64,000 nt of DNA from Zhengitettix transpicula (Eukaryota; Arthropoda; Insecta; Orthoptera; Tetrigidae): contig CM073595.1 in the NCBI GenBank assembly GCA_037074705.1, positions 53,811,639-53,875,638 of the forward strand. Direction: 5' to 3'. The number at the start of each line of letters is the position of its first letter. The stretch's first letter is position 1. A model generated the notes under the pieces. It saw nothing but the letters and a program-made list of their open reading frames with translations. It had not been told where the DNA came from and did no database searches. Of the stretch, positions 52,301-64,000 are shown in pieces. The position numbers were made by a program, and so were the translations under genes.

Positions 52301-55270
52301 GTTTAAATTACATTTAGTGATCCAACACTGCAGAACATAATCCAATGTCTTATTACGCAAAGATTTCAATAAAACTGTGAATAATTGGCACAAGAACGAA
52401 TTTCATAAAAAAGACTTGACTTTAACGTGAATATTTATTTTTTTCGGAAAATATTAAATTTACAATCGCAATATTTAAATGTTAATAATATTATCGAAGC
52501 AAATAAACCTTCTTCTTCTCTTCCTACTTCAATTTGTGTAACCGATTCATTAGCAGCGTAAAAATTATTCCTGTACATCCATTGACGTGTCGATATCAAT
52601 TTTACATGAAAATTCCACAGTTGAATATAATCCACCAATTTATGATTTAGATATTCAATGTAAAATTACTGTATTTCGAGGTTCTCTTCATATTCCTATT
52701 CGTCCCGTGCGAACCTTTAAATGAAATTTCATACTTTTTAAAATTCAGTGATGCTGAGAAAATTTAAATGTTATTCATTATCACATAATTTGATGGCACT
52801 AGGAATTATAGGCGAAATAATTGCCAATATTCACACGAAAAAAAATAATTTTAACTTCAGCCGAATCAAAAACGAAAGTAAGGGAAACAAATTGTTTCTT
52901 AGGGTTGTAGAAATTTTTGTAACTAACAGTAATTTGTAAATAATAATTCTCCAAGAAACAGATGCGCCGTTCTTAGTGTAATTAATACTCGACATCCACA
53001 GGTATCATTTCTTATTGTGGATAAATTGTCGAAATTGGAAATAAAATAAAAAATTGGGGAACTTGTGAATTTTTCATATATTCGTATTATATAATTTTAA
53101 AAAACCGTTTTTGATTCAATAATAGAGTAACATACAATTTTTTATAAATTTAATATATTTATTTAATTTTGAGGTCGTAGCAGTTTCATTACGATTTTCA
53201 ATTGTTATGAAAAGATAAATGCAAAACCCACGAGGAACCACAAAAGGTTTTGATAGTTGGCAATCTATTCTCTTCGAATAAATGACATTAAAATTGAATC
53301 CCCAGGCGAGGTGATAAGGTTGCCCAAAAAAGCCGAAGAACGTAATCGCCGCATTAGATGCAACTTCGTAACTATAATGAACTCGTTTTCGGTCCCACGA
53401 TTACGAGAAAATTTCCGTTCAGTTGGAGAATATATATTAGTTCATTTGTCGAAAGAGTGCATCATTCCGTTGATCTGAAATAAATCGAGAGGATGAAATA
53501 ATCTCATTGCTAGAAGAACTGTTCTTTTATCCCTAGAGCGTGCCTTTCCGAATCGAAGTTTTCTAAAAGATTCTATAAAATTCTCCACTGATAGGAATAA
53601 CCTCGCATTACATATAATAATTGTTCGTTTAAAAATCAGGTAATGTAAAGTTCGTAGATCTGATTTTTTTTTCTCCGGTAAAGGCGAGATCATTTACAAA
53701 TTTTCCATTTATGTGGACCGAATGTCTCCTCTCTCGATTTGAAATATTAAAAAAAAGACAGAATTAAATTTAGAGAATTTCGTTCCGGGTTCGCAAATGA
53801 TTTTCAAGGCGAAACTAAATCAGGGTCTACAATCGAGTTGTTTCGAAAAGAATGAACAATGAACGGAATAATTCAGTTAGAGCTTCTGTGAAGTCATCGG
53901 AGAAAGTTCCTATCGGCCAGAAACACGCAACTTGGAAGCAAACGCGAGCGACAGACGCGACGACAACAAAAATTCTATGTGTGCTTGAAAAAAAAAAACA
54001 GTTCTCGAACGGGCGTGAAAAGGAAACAATGTCTGCGTAGAAATTGTGATGATATTAGTAAACATGTCGGCCTTGTATTGAAGTGTTTGTGACAGGTCCT
54101 CGTTGTTCAGTAACGGCCGTGCAGAGTCATTGTCCTCCGCTCAAACTGGAGCCAAATTTTTCACATTGTACACCGCACACTAAAGAGATATGCGCTAATT
54201 AACTCACCTAATCGGTCAACGCTATTTGAGGACGCAAATGGAACAAAAGCCGGAAACCTCGTTCTTTACAATCCTCCATCAAAGCTGTCTTTCCTCGTTA
54301 AATCCGGCGGACCCTCGTTATTTTTGTCACGGAATCACCGATACACCTACTTAGTTAATTTTCTCCGAAATACAAAACCTCACTTTCGGTCCGTTTAAAT
54401 TTATTTATTCGGGGTTGCCAAGTCTGGCGAAATTCATGGAAGTGCTAGAGTAATGGAGTAGGGAACAGAGAGTAGAAGTTGGGAATTTCATCTTCCGATT
54501 CTACGACTCGAAATGTTTTATAATTCATCTAAAAATACTCTGACTATTATCAATTTGTCATTGTTATTAAATTCGCTGACTAACTTCAGATGTTCTGCAA
54601 TCGGAAAACTGTAGTTCGGGGACAAATTATATAAAATATTATAGAGATAACGAATAAGGGTTTCGTTGCACGATTAATATTTTTTTTAAAAAATATATAT
54701 AAATATATATATAAATTTAAATATCAAGTAAGACACAATCTGAGATAATTATATATCACAGCCAACAGTCAACTATTCATGAAACTGCTCCTGGAATGTA
54801 CAGTAGGATTATAGTAACAATATAAAGAGAGAATGTTTTCCATTTTAAATAAAAAACAACTGTCGATAAACTTTCGACTTGACTTTTCAATTTTCAAATT
54901 TTATTGTTTTAAGAATCATGTCGCTCGTCAGATTCCGTATATTGGCTACACTGACCTGACAGTTGACAATTAAGACTGAGCTGTTATTACCACATCACTT
55001 TTGAGACTTCACAGCTTTCATAAACACAGTTACATTTCCAATGAAGGAATTAATATTTAGCCAGATGCGGAAAAGCTTAAGTACCAGAACAGACTGTAAA
55101 TATTAGAATATGTAGAGCGCGGAAACATAACATAGTTATGTTTGTCAAATTTGACATCGACAGCAAATGAACGGTGACTTTGGAAGAACCCATGTTTCTA
55201 GAAGTATACAATTCATTTACAATTACAATTTTAATATCGTTATTTGCTAATTTTATATCAGTATTCCACA

Positions 55271-55405
55271 TATAAAACAAATTCATTCAAATGTATTAGA
55301 CATTGTTATTAAATTGAGCATTACTGAAATATATAAAATATATATAAAACAAATTCATTCAAATTTATTAGACATTGTTATTAAATTGAGCATTACTGAA
55401 ATATT
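55271..55405. repeat. 72-bp direct tandem duplication
   Basis: The run tataaaacaaattcattcaa and the next 40 or so bases start at 55271 and again at 55343 with one difference (atgtatta versus atttatta). The near-identity implies a recent duplication. Confidence 0.9.
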
Positions 55406-56035
55406 TTATATTATATATCACAAAATTAGTCCCCATTAAGGATCAATATTTTCCACTCCTAGAAAATAAGTTACTTTTTCATATAATGTTATCAATTCCA
55501 TCTCCGGGCTCATGAGTTTATTTCTATTTGCAACGATTACGTTTCAACTTCATTGAATAATAATATATCGTGAAGTAGAATGAAAATACCGGTAAAATAG
55601 TAAACATTAATTTTCGTTTATTTTTATTAATAATATAAATTAAATAAATTAAGATCTGTATTTACAGACCTTTTTGTACTTTCATCTGGTTTTAACTTTA
55701 ATCAGGTAACAATTTTTTTTGTTAATTATGTTGAAAAGAATAAACAATATTTTAAATTACAAATTTCCAACATTTACGTGTTCTTATTCTTCTATCTTAA
55801 AATTTAAATCTTAAGATATACGAGAATAAAAAGAAATAAATGTTGATATTTTAAACATTTGAGATAGAAGAATAATAAGAAATAGTTCTTATAAATTTAT
55901 GATTTAGAATATTGTTTACTGTTTTCACCATGTTTACCGAGAATTATTATTAATAATTTATATTTAACCATCTATTAGCAGACGTTTTCTATAATCCAAA
56001 AAAAAATTACTCATCATTTTTTATTTATTTAATAG

Positions 56036-56247
56036 CATTACGTTTCGGTACTTTATTGTACCCTCTTCAGTCTGTGGTCAGATTGAAAGTTTTGTTATAA
56101 GCGATTTCTCATTCTGGCTATGAATATTACTTGCTAGGTTTCTACGGCACCGAAATATCAAATTTATTGATATGTATGATTTTATTTATTATACACACCC
56201 GGAGCACAGCCTGAAGAGGGCATAAATAAATACCGAAACGTAGTCTT
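56036..56247. repeat. Inverted pair of hammerhead-like motifs (Penelope-like or MITE remnant)
   Basis: On the minus strand 56070-56041 reads CTGAAGA, a GGTAC/GTACC hairpin with loop AATAAA, then GAAACG. On the plus strand 56212-56241 reads CTGAAGA, a weaker hairpin, then CGAAACG. The two are inverted copies about 140 bases apart, with T-rich and A-rich flanks that also partly pair. CUGANGA, stem II and GAAA is the hammerhead ribozyme core layout known from Penelope-like elements. No reverse transcriptase is present nearby. Confidence 0.55.
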
Positions 56248-59157
56248 GTTATATTAAACATTTTTTATTAAAAATTATTTTTTGATTTATAAAAGCATCT
56301 GTTAATATGTCGTTAAATACATCTTAAAAATTAAAAACAGTTGTTATAATACTGCTTAAAATTATTATTAGTATAAAAAACTCATAAAATATACACACAG
56401 TTTAGCGAATATTATTATGGGAATAATCCACTGATTCAATAACGTCCCTCATTGCGTTCCAATAACTATGCAAACGTATTGAATGCAATATTCTTAGTGG
56501 TTCAGCTGTTCCTCTGATATTTTTGGCTGTCGTCAGTGGGTAGGAAAATAAACGTAAATTTTGCTTGTTCTGATGTGGAGAATAATTAAATCGGAAACTT
56601 TTAACAGTTGAAAATTTTATATGATCCGTTTCCACACGAGACAGACAAAATACAGCGATTCAGCCATTGCTCATGTGATCTGCTTAGAGTATCATTTGTA
56701 TCTAATATTGAACAGCTTTGCTTTTTACAAGGTAAAGATTTCAATCATGACCGAGACAAAGTAAATAATAAAAAACTGGTGCGTATGATTTTTCTATTTG
56801 GAAAAGAAATATTCTTAAGAAAACCACTTATGTTTGGTAATTTATACGTGAAAAGGTAATCTATCCGCGACATCTGAGTGAATGAGTTCAGCGTCTTCTG
56901 CGAATAGAAACCCAGAAAGAACCGCCATAATTCAAACGATTTTTGCTGGTTTTTTTTATATTGAAAAATCTGTTGTTGTTTCCGCAAAGTCGGGATAGAC
57001 TCAACGTTGCGCATGCATTCTGCAATTAACTTGCTCAATTAAATGGATGCTGGTGATAGATAGCCGAGTCGCCATAACTTTCCCCTCCCATAACATTCTA
57101 AATTAACGAATCTACTCTTTCGAACATTGTGCAAAATTCAAAATGATTAAAGAGTGATTCTCAACAGCTGTTAATGGTACGGTAGTTTCATTAAGAAATT
57201 ATTTCAGTAAAGGTACAATATGTAACCTTCAATCAGATATAGTAGACCTCTTAGAAGTTTTGAAAAATACAACAAAATATTTTAGTTCGCGTTATTGTTA
57301 TTATTTCTTGTAAATATTTTCATAGCTGCTAATCTCTTCTTATATAAGAATCGATGATAAATTAGTTCTTTTCGTTGTTGTTAGAACTTCTGAAATGTTG
57401 CTGGATTGAAAAATTTGGAATATCCAAGTGAGGCGAAAAATATACAAAGTTAAAATATCTCAGCATTACATTTACAGAACATTTATATTTTCCGTTTTTT
57501 CATCTATAAATACCTGATATAATAATTATAAAGAGTAAATAAAAATTTATCATAGTTGTGTTTGATCGGAAACTGGAGTTTGGATTATGTTAGAAGTTGT
57601 TATAATTACGGGTAGCTCTAAATAGTTGTACCAGAGAGAATTCTATGTTGAAATAAAATAGTTTTGTTTACGCTTCGAAGTAAAAATATAACAAACAAAG
57701 TTATATATATCTCAACGTTTACCCTTGGAGTAAATAACCAGGTTTTGTAAAAGAAGCTACCCAGTTGTTTTAACAGTCGTGAATGAGATTTGTTGACTGC
57801 TAAATGAGTGTCGTAATTACTAATTAGTAGTAATTAGTTAACTTGTCAGCGACTCGCTTGTAGCATTTCACTATTTAATTTACGACGTTTCGAGTCTGTT
57901 TAAGACGAATGAATTTACTCAACTAATATTTGGTCCTGGAGTGCCTTCATGTTACCCAAATGCCCGATAATCGTAATGGGAAAATAAATATCACTTCCCC
58001 TCGCTGCTTTATTTTCTTAGAATTGTTCCTAAATCTTCAGAACCTGAATCTATACATGGTACAAAATTTTCCTCACTTCTAACACGTTTTGAAATAAGAA
58101 TCAACAATCTTCTACACGCAACTGTATTCTTACCTAATAATTAATACACTTCTATCCTTAATATCCTATCCTTAATAAAGAGATAAAGTCTAGCGTCTAG
58201 ATTAAGCATACTATAATAATTCAATAACCCATATTAAGTTTGTAAATTTCATAATAAAACTTGCAGTGTAAAATTTATGTCTTTCGTATTCGAAATAAAA
58301 GTACTACTATCTCGAGTTTCCGTAAGGTATTTTCTATATTTCCCCTATATTCTCTTGTGTGTTCCTCAGTACGGTTTATTCAGTTGTCCATTTCAGTTTT
58401 CTCTGAATGAATGCTGACTCAACTGTGTGGAATAAATTCAAGACAAGTCTTATAATAACACCATAATCCGGTGTTTGGTCATCGCTGCTCGTTTCTTCTA
58501 AGTCATGGAAATATTGGCGACGCAAAGGAAATAAATTCGGCTTGTATACAACGTTCCTGGATTATACTTCTTAAAATACAATGAATTAGAAAGGTGATGG
58601 AAATGAATCGCCTGGGCGTGGCGGGATTTACATATCCGCAATATATTTCTGCTAAAATGCGGCCAGATGTCGGATGCCGACAAACTACGGCTGTCTTCAA
58701 CACGAAGTTTGTACGTGAAATCGCCGAAACAATAATGCGTTCGCATACTTAAATGGTATTTAATTTTTTTACTAACTGTTTTTTTTTTAGAAAATCGAAC
58801 AGACGAAAATTATAAATTTTTAAAATAGACTCGGGTGACTAAATGATGCCGTAATTATTTTCATACCATTCTATAATTATCGTGCTTGTTTTTTACCATA
58901 AGGCATACAACTAATAAAAGTAACATAGGATTGTAAAGAATATATAGACATACGAATGCTACTCGCCGATTTTTCTTTAAATTTCTGGCCAAAAATAACT
59001 GTTCACAATAAAACAAATTAAATCATATCTATACTTATGACAAATTCAAGACAGGTGAAAATTAATTCTAAAATCAAGCTATATTCCTGTCAATGCATAA
59101 AAATTCATACATACAATATAGCCATTCAGATAAATAAAACTGTCTGTTAAATTTATA

Positions 59158-59313
59158 ATATTCCAATGAAAGTATGGCCAGAAAAACAGACAATAACATA
59201 TTAAAAACAACTCACAACGTTTCACTTGATAAGGTCCACCGATTGGTGGAGGAAACGTTGGAGTTTCTTAATATGTTATTGTCTGTTGTTCTGGCCATAC
59301 TTTCATTGGAGTA
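59158..59313. repeat. Large near-perfect inverted repeat with hammerhead-like centre
   Basis: Arms 59158-59223 and 59253-59313 are about 90% complementary over 60 or more bases; each carries the core of tggccatactttcattgg or its complement. The 29-base spacer holds a perfect 6-bp hairpin, tccacc gatt ggtgga (59235-59250), flanked by TTGATAA on its 5' side and GAAAC on its 3' side. This has the order of a hammerhead core with two substitutions. Confidence 0.8.
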
Positions 59314-61741
59314 TATCAATTCCTTATAAGTTTTAACAGAACCTTTCGTCGATATTCTTCGACACATTCATCTGATGGAGGATGAAGGCATAAGATTCAA
59401 CATGAACCTGCGTTTAATCGTTCCGAAACCTCTGACACACATAACCGACAAGTACTGTGCATTGTGCAAATAAAAAAAACCACGTGCTTTCAATCAGAAC
59501 AGGACTCAGAAAAATAACAAGGAGATAAATTGTATGTTAAGTGGGATATTGCTGTAAATAACTAAAGTACTCGTTAACTACCAGGACTCTGTAATAACTT
59601 TACTTATAGCTACATTCTCAATCTGACGTGAAAGTTATGCTATTTTATAGAGAACATCCTAAGAGCACGATCAAACTATGTTTCTTACTAATGGATTTAA
59701 TTATCAGTACTGCAAGTCGCGCGTCATACGTTAAGTTGTTCAGTACTATCATTTTAGCAGGGAATTCTTGTCTTATTTTTGTATATATCAGTGAATCATG
59801 GCTTTAGCATTTACTAACCTACTTCAATACGTCAACAATACGGACACTTTGAAAAAACATCTTGAACGTGCAAAAAAAACCAGCTAACTTATATTATATG
59901 ATTCAAAATTTCGTACTGGAATGAGGAAACAGGATTCGTCACAAGCATGGACATACACTTAATAGTAATACGTCATATTTCTTATATATTGGCATTCTAC
60001 AATCACGCCTGACAGAAATTTAGAAAAATAAATCAAATTTAACCATATATAATTTTATTAAAGCTGTAAAAAATAGGAAAAATTGTAATATTTTTTGTTG
60101 TAAAACCGAAATCATATAAACACACAAATACAGACTCGAGTCACTATTCAAAGAGGTCGAATTAAAGATCGAAGACACAGGACAAGGGAACGCGCGCACA
60201 CATTCATTTTTCCTTACTTATTATTTTTGTAATCCATTCTATTTATTTAAGAATACTTGGCTTTCGGTTCCATCTTTTGTATTGCAACTTCTTCATTTAA
60301 TTCTGAAACCTAGCAATATAGCTGTTGAATTACAACTATTTTTTTTCATTGAACAGAGAAAAAAAATGTACAAAGAACAACAAGTTCAACGTTATACCGT
60401 TTTCCCGTATTTTGTCGTTTTTTTGAGGTCATAGTATTTTGATTGCTTTTAAATTACCGCAATGAGAAATTATTCCTCCGTAGGAAAACTTTGGAGTGGA
60501 GAACAGAATTTAACACTTGAGCTCTCGCTGAGCGTGGAATCATTTTGACATCAGTGAAATTACGTACAAGAGCTCCGAGGGGAAGACGTTTCCGTTTTTT
60601 TTACCTCTGACTGGAATTCGGTGTATTACAATTAATTTCTTAAACACGACGTACTGGAGTAACTACGTCCTCTTCGGCCGTTCACACTTAATTAAATGAA
60701 ATAAAGTTATTGCACCCGTTCTAGCGCGAAGAATTGCACTGTTTTACGAAATAAGATTTTGCAGTTCAGTGTATACTTGAGTGGTTTTTTAATCAAAGAA
60801 CGTCGTCCGTTATATGTTGTGAATTACAAGTCTCCAAGATTTCTTATTTCTTAAAGGTGTTGAGTAAAAAGCAAGGCAATTATACTAAGTTAATGTCATG
60901 TAACGAAATGTATAAATATACAAATTACAGAAAGAAACCTTTTATTCAATCTGATTTAGAGTAGGGGAAGTTTCTTGTTCATGCATGCATGAAATTGTGA
61001 TAAGACTTCGTACATTTCTCATTATTTTGAAATACAGACTCAAACCCCTTGATGTGTTATTCAATATAACTATTTTAGCGATTTTGAGGACAACACTAAA
61101 AACGTTGATTAATCCAAATAAACGTGTGAAAAAAACTTCAAGATAATATTTACTCCCAACACTATTCGTAGAAAAATCCTTTATCAGAAACTGAAAACAC
61201 AATGAACAGGTTCTATGAACAGTGTCGATATATAAGAAATTTGACATTATGCCTTTTTTTATTTACGATTTATGGTAGCAAAAACCTATTGGTCATTAGC
61301 GACTTGCATGTATTGTGTTTTTACATTTGCGTTACATATTATGCCTTTTGTTATTAATTAAAATTAATGACAACTGTAGCTGGAAAGGATTCGTATAACG
61401 ATAATTATGTAATTTAGATTTCAAACTGTATTTTGAATTCACTACTTTATGTCATTAATATTTCTTAAAATAAATGGTCTCTTTGTGTAAATTCAGGAAT
61501 TAACTCCTCACACCTCTAACAGGCAGCACGCAAATATATAAAATGAGATTATCAGGAAGTGTGACGTTTTTGTTGAGATTCTGATCAGGGTTTTATTAAT
61601 GTTTCGATCTAAATTTTTCGCGTTATGAATATAACGTACTGTGTAAATGCGAAAATTACGGTCGTTGCAAGTTACTTATTTGTATTAATCACATCTTTTC
61701 CCACTAATGTATAAATAAAATGAGTTATTATTAGGGAGTGT

Positions 61742-62784
61742 CTAGGAGAAACCGGGGCAAAACGATCACCATAAATTTTCCCGTGATTGGTTCTATCTCG
61801 TGGAGAATTTATTTATTAAGTTCCCAGTTGATACTTAATTGCTCTGTGGTTCCTGCGCCTTTGCTGTGAAAATTTATTAGAAAAAAACAACATTTCAAGC
61901 CGTTTTGATCTAAGGTGAGGAATTGGTGATTTTTGTTGTTTTATGTCGTGAACAGTAGCGATGCATTTATTTACACGTATTCAGACGAGTGAAGGGCTAT
62001 CTAAAGTTGCTTTCTTCCGGTGAAACAAGATGGCGTTGTGTAGCTATAACACAATTTTCGTGTTGGGAGAAAATGAGGCAGAATGATCCCTTACGAAAAG
62101 GAAAAGAAGCACGGCTGCTGTTCTGACAAGAAGCCTTTTATAGGAATTCGTTACTTGAAGATAAAATGAAGAAGAATGAGATAGACCAAAAGCAGCTGAA
62201 CAGGAAATGAGGGAGAGGGGAAATATTTGGTGGAGTAAGAAAGGGAGAGTAAGCAGTTTCTTGGGAAGGAAGATTCCAGTTGTGATGACAATCCAGAATG
62301 CATTTATTATGACGATAATTTTTTGCGGTCTGTGAATGGTGAAGGCTGGATTATGTACCAGTTTTGTAAACGCTGGGCACGTGAGCAATGTGCAGGAATG
62401 GATGATGATAGTGATCATTACATATGCTACCTTTGCAATAGAAATAAATCCTTAGCACGTAAAAATTTATATTTATAAAACGTATGTGTTATAAAAATGA
62501 CGTGTTATAATAGCTCTAAAGTGTATAAAACTATCATACTTAAACACTTGGAAAGTTTGGGACCCTATTGCCCAATCCCCTGGGGCAAAACGACCCTTTC
62601 TACCGAATTTATTAAAAAATATGTTAAGCTTTAAATATTTGATTAAAAATTCTCCAAAAAATCAAATTACTAGCTAAACACTCTACAAAACATATGAGTA
62701 ACGTTTTTCCAGACTATTGTGATTATTAAGTATAATACGGGTAAATACACCTTAAGGGGATCGTTTTTCCCCGCGCTATCCTAG
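61742..62784 (+). mobile_element. pogo/Tigger-like DNA transposon remnant, about 1.04 kb
   Basis: The terminal segments ctaggagaaaccggggcaaa (61742) and, inverted, ctaggatagcgcggggaaaa (from 62784 leftward) match well, and each continues into acgat. A further internal copy of ggggcaaaacgaccc is at about 62582. The 3' part encodes a zinc-finger-like tail of a pogo-type transposase. The DDE catalytic domain is absent, so the copy is internally deleted. Confidence 0.65.
62239..62478 (+). pseudogene. pogo/Tigger-type transposase C-terminal zinc-finger remnant
   Basis: After a stop at 62236-62238 the frame runs to 62478. It contains SSCDDNPEC, then GEGWIMYQFCKRWAREQCAG and DHYICYLCN. This matches the C-terminal PHD-like signature (C-x-C, W-I-x-x-x-x-C-x-x-W-x-x-x-x-C-A-G, Y-x-C-x-x-C) found in many insect pogo/Tigger-type transposases, with the usual W-I-Q-C cysteine and W-A-H histidine replaced. 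Confidence 0.7.
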
Positions 62785-64000
62785 CTTTCACTTAATAGGT
62801 TTCGAATAATTTGGAGAAGTGAGATATTTGAATAATCATATGAATCATATGAATTGAAATGTAAACGAGTATATATTGGTGCAAATTGAGTAAAGCGCAT
62901 TAAGTAAGCGGGGAATAATGAACCGTGAAAGCGGTAGAATACAGGAACTGGTAAAGAAAAGCGTCCTTACGAAGTTAAGTAAAGGAACAGTTGAGTAATT
63001 AGGCCAAAGTTGTAGTTGAGTGAGGGTCACACCCACGCGCTGCTCTGCACGTCATCACACACTCTATTATTCTGTCAATATTGACCTTTGTGCTTGGGGG
63101 AACGCACAGATTCGCATGCTTGCTCGTAATTAGCCTTCCGACGACACTACTCGACCATTCTTCTACTGTTTATCGGCAATCACGGGAATCACTGAGCTAC
63201 GCGATACACAACACGGCTGACAGAATTCTCCATTTTATTTTTCATACTAACTTTTATAAGTATACTCGTAAATGCACAACGTAAAGCGACTTGAAGCCTG
63301 AGAATTGCCATGTATTTACTGCTGGCTGAGGCGAGTGCAATGTTACAAAAACCTTCCCCCGTCCTTAATAGGTGGTAATGGGCGACAGATGCAGACGAGT
63401 AAATGGGTTTCGTGCCACGAAAAAAAGAAAGGTCAATTAATACGAATTAGCTTTTTGTCACAAGCCACAAAATTCGAATTCAATCCTAAGCCTAAACGCA
63501 CTTTCGTCAAACTACTTTATCTTCACCTAATATTATCAAGTAAGATTTAATAGACTCGTTTCTTGCAATACAGTGTTCGAGTGTGAGTGCGGTTTATTTA
63601 TTCATCCACTCAAATATAGAATATGCGTTTTGAATACGTGTTATCTAGGGCCTGAGCTACGAAATCGAAATTATGCCCAATTAAGACAAACAGAAAAGAA
63701 TGAAATCTTTCCTCGTATTAAGTTCGCAAAGAAATCCACAAAATTTAATGCGTAGAACAAAAGAGAAAAAAATCAAATCACAGTAAACAATCAGTCACAA
63801 TTACAATTTACCTGCAGTGCTGTTTGAGGAGATTCTTCCAGCAATAAATAGATTCGTGAATTGAAAAATGTTTTATTTTTTATTCGTATATTTTCTTTTT
63901 GTGAAGTGTGGACAAATTCCCATCATATTCAAAGCAAATAATATACAAACACATTTACAATTCGTAATGAATTCACTAATCATTCTCCAACAGTAACCTT

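Larger units (their letters stand above)
49387..64000 (+). other. First intron of the engrailed-class gene (incomplete)
   Basis: At least 14.6 kb from the donor at 49387. No homeodomain exon was found. The intron is AT-rich and holds the repeats and transposon remnants listed below. Denser-than-average stretches such as 54060-54330 and 58560-58740 may be cis-regulatory, but nothing in them can be named. Confidence 0.7.

Noticed and set aside
58498..58746. Overlapping ORFs on both strands in the engrailed-class intron
   Set aside because: No family match and no splice chain; possibly a noncoding conserved block.
62044..62418. 124-codon minus-strand ORF
   Set aside because: It is antisense to the pogo-type zinc-finger frame; the plus strand has the recognisable cysteine motif.

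Overview
The window is animal nuclear DNA, almost certainly from an insect with a large, AT-rich genome. It has small exons with GT-AG introns spread over kilobases, an engrailed/invected first exon, a NAC-alpha gene, and remnants of CR1-type LINE, Ty3/Gypsy, mariner and pogo-type transposons. Nothing is operon-like or bacterial. Exons were assigned by hand from splice signals, reading-frame phase and protein motifs. The species cannot be fixed; long introns and abundant old repeats would suit a hemimetabolous insect. Region 1 (about 1-20.3 kb, minus strand) holds most of the ectodomain of a large multidomain cell-surface protein. Twelve putative exons run from about 20282 down to 176, and all eleven junctions agree in phase. 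Read in order they give a hydrophobic signal-peptide-like segment, an Ig-like segment, a Cys-containing segment, a domain resembling the farnesoic-acid-O-methyltransferase (Methyltransf_FA) fold, a galectin-like beta-rich stretch, two EGF-like cysteine exons and a fibronectin-III domain. The order EGF then FN3 recalls Tie-type receptor tyrosine kinases; any membrane span or kinase would lie left of base 1. A nearly intact LINE (about 5.1-9.25 kb) sits antisense in one intron, directly beside an exon, and a Gypsy pol remnant (14.9-15.3 kb) sits in another. Region 2 (22.0-27.1 kb, minus strand) is a complete NAC-alpha coding sequence in five coding exons (214 codons), the last carrying only four residues plus the stop. 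A deleted mariner lies in the last intron. The 5' untranslated exon was not located. Region 3 (27.1-48.9 kb) has no gene I can support. It is AT-rich and holds simple repeats, a diverged internally duplicated repeat at 36.9-37.5 kb and a possible SINE remnant near 39.5 kb. Some of it is likely regulatory DNA of the engrailed-class gene. Region 4 (48.9-64.0 kb, plus strand) is a CpG-rich promoter/leader and the first coding exon of an engrailed/invected homeobox gene, followed by at least 14.6 kb of intron; the homeodomain exon lies beyond the window. The intron contains two structures with hammerhead-ribozyme-like cores (56.04-56.24 and 59.16-59.31 kb), a 72-bp tandem duplication (55.3 kb) and a pogo/Tigger-like remnant (61.74-62.78 kb). 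The most noteworthy items are the unusual receptor ectodomain, the hammerhead-like inverted repeats, the very short EH1-EH2 spacing in the engrailed-class protein, and the LINE with a SAP plus SGNH-hydrolase ORF1 and no AUG in the opening of ORF2.
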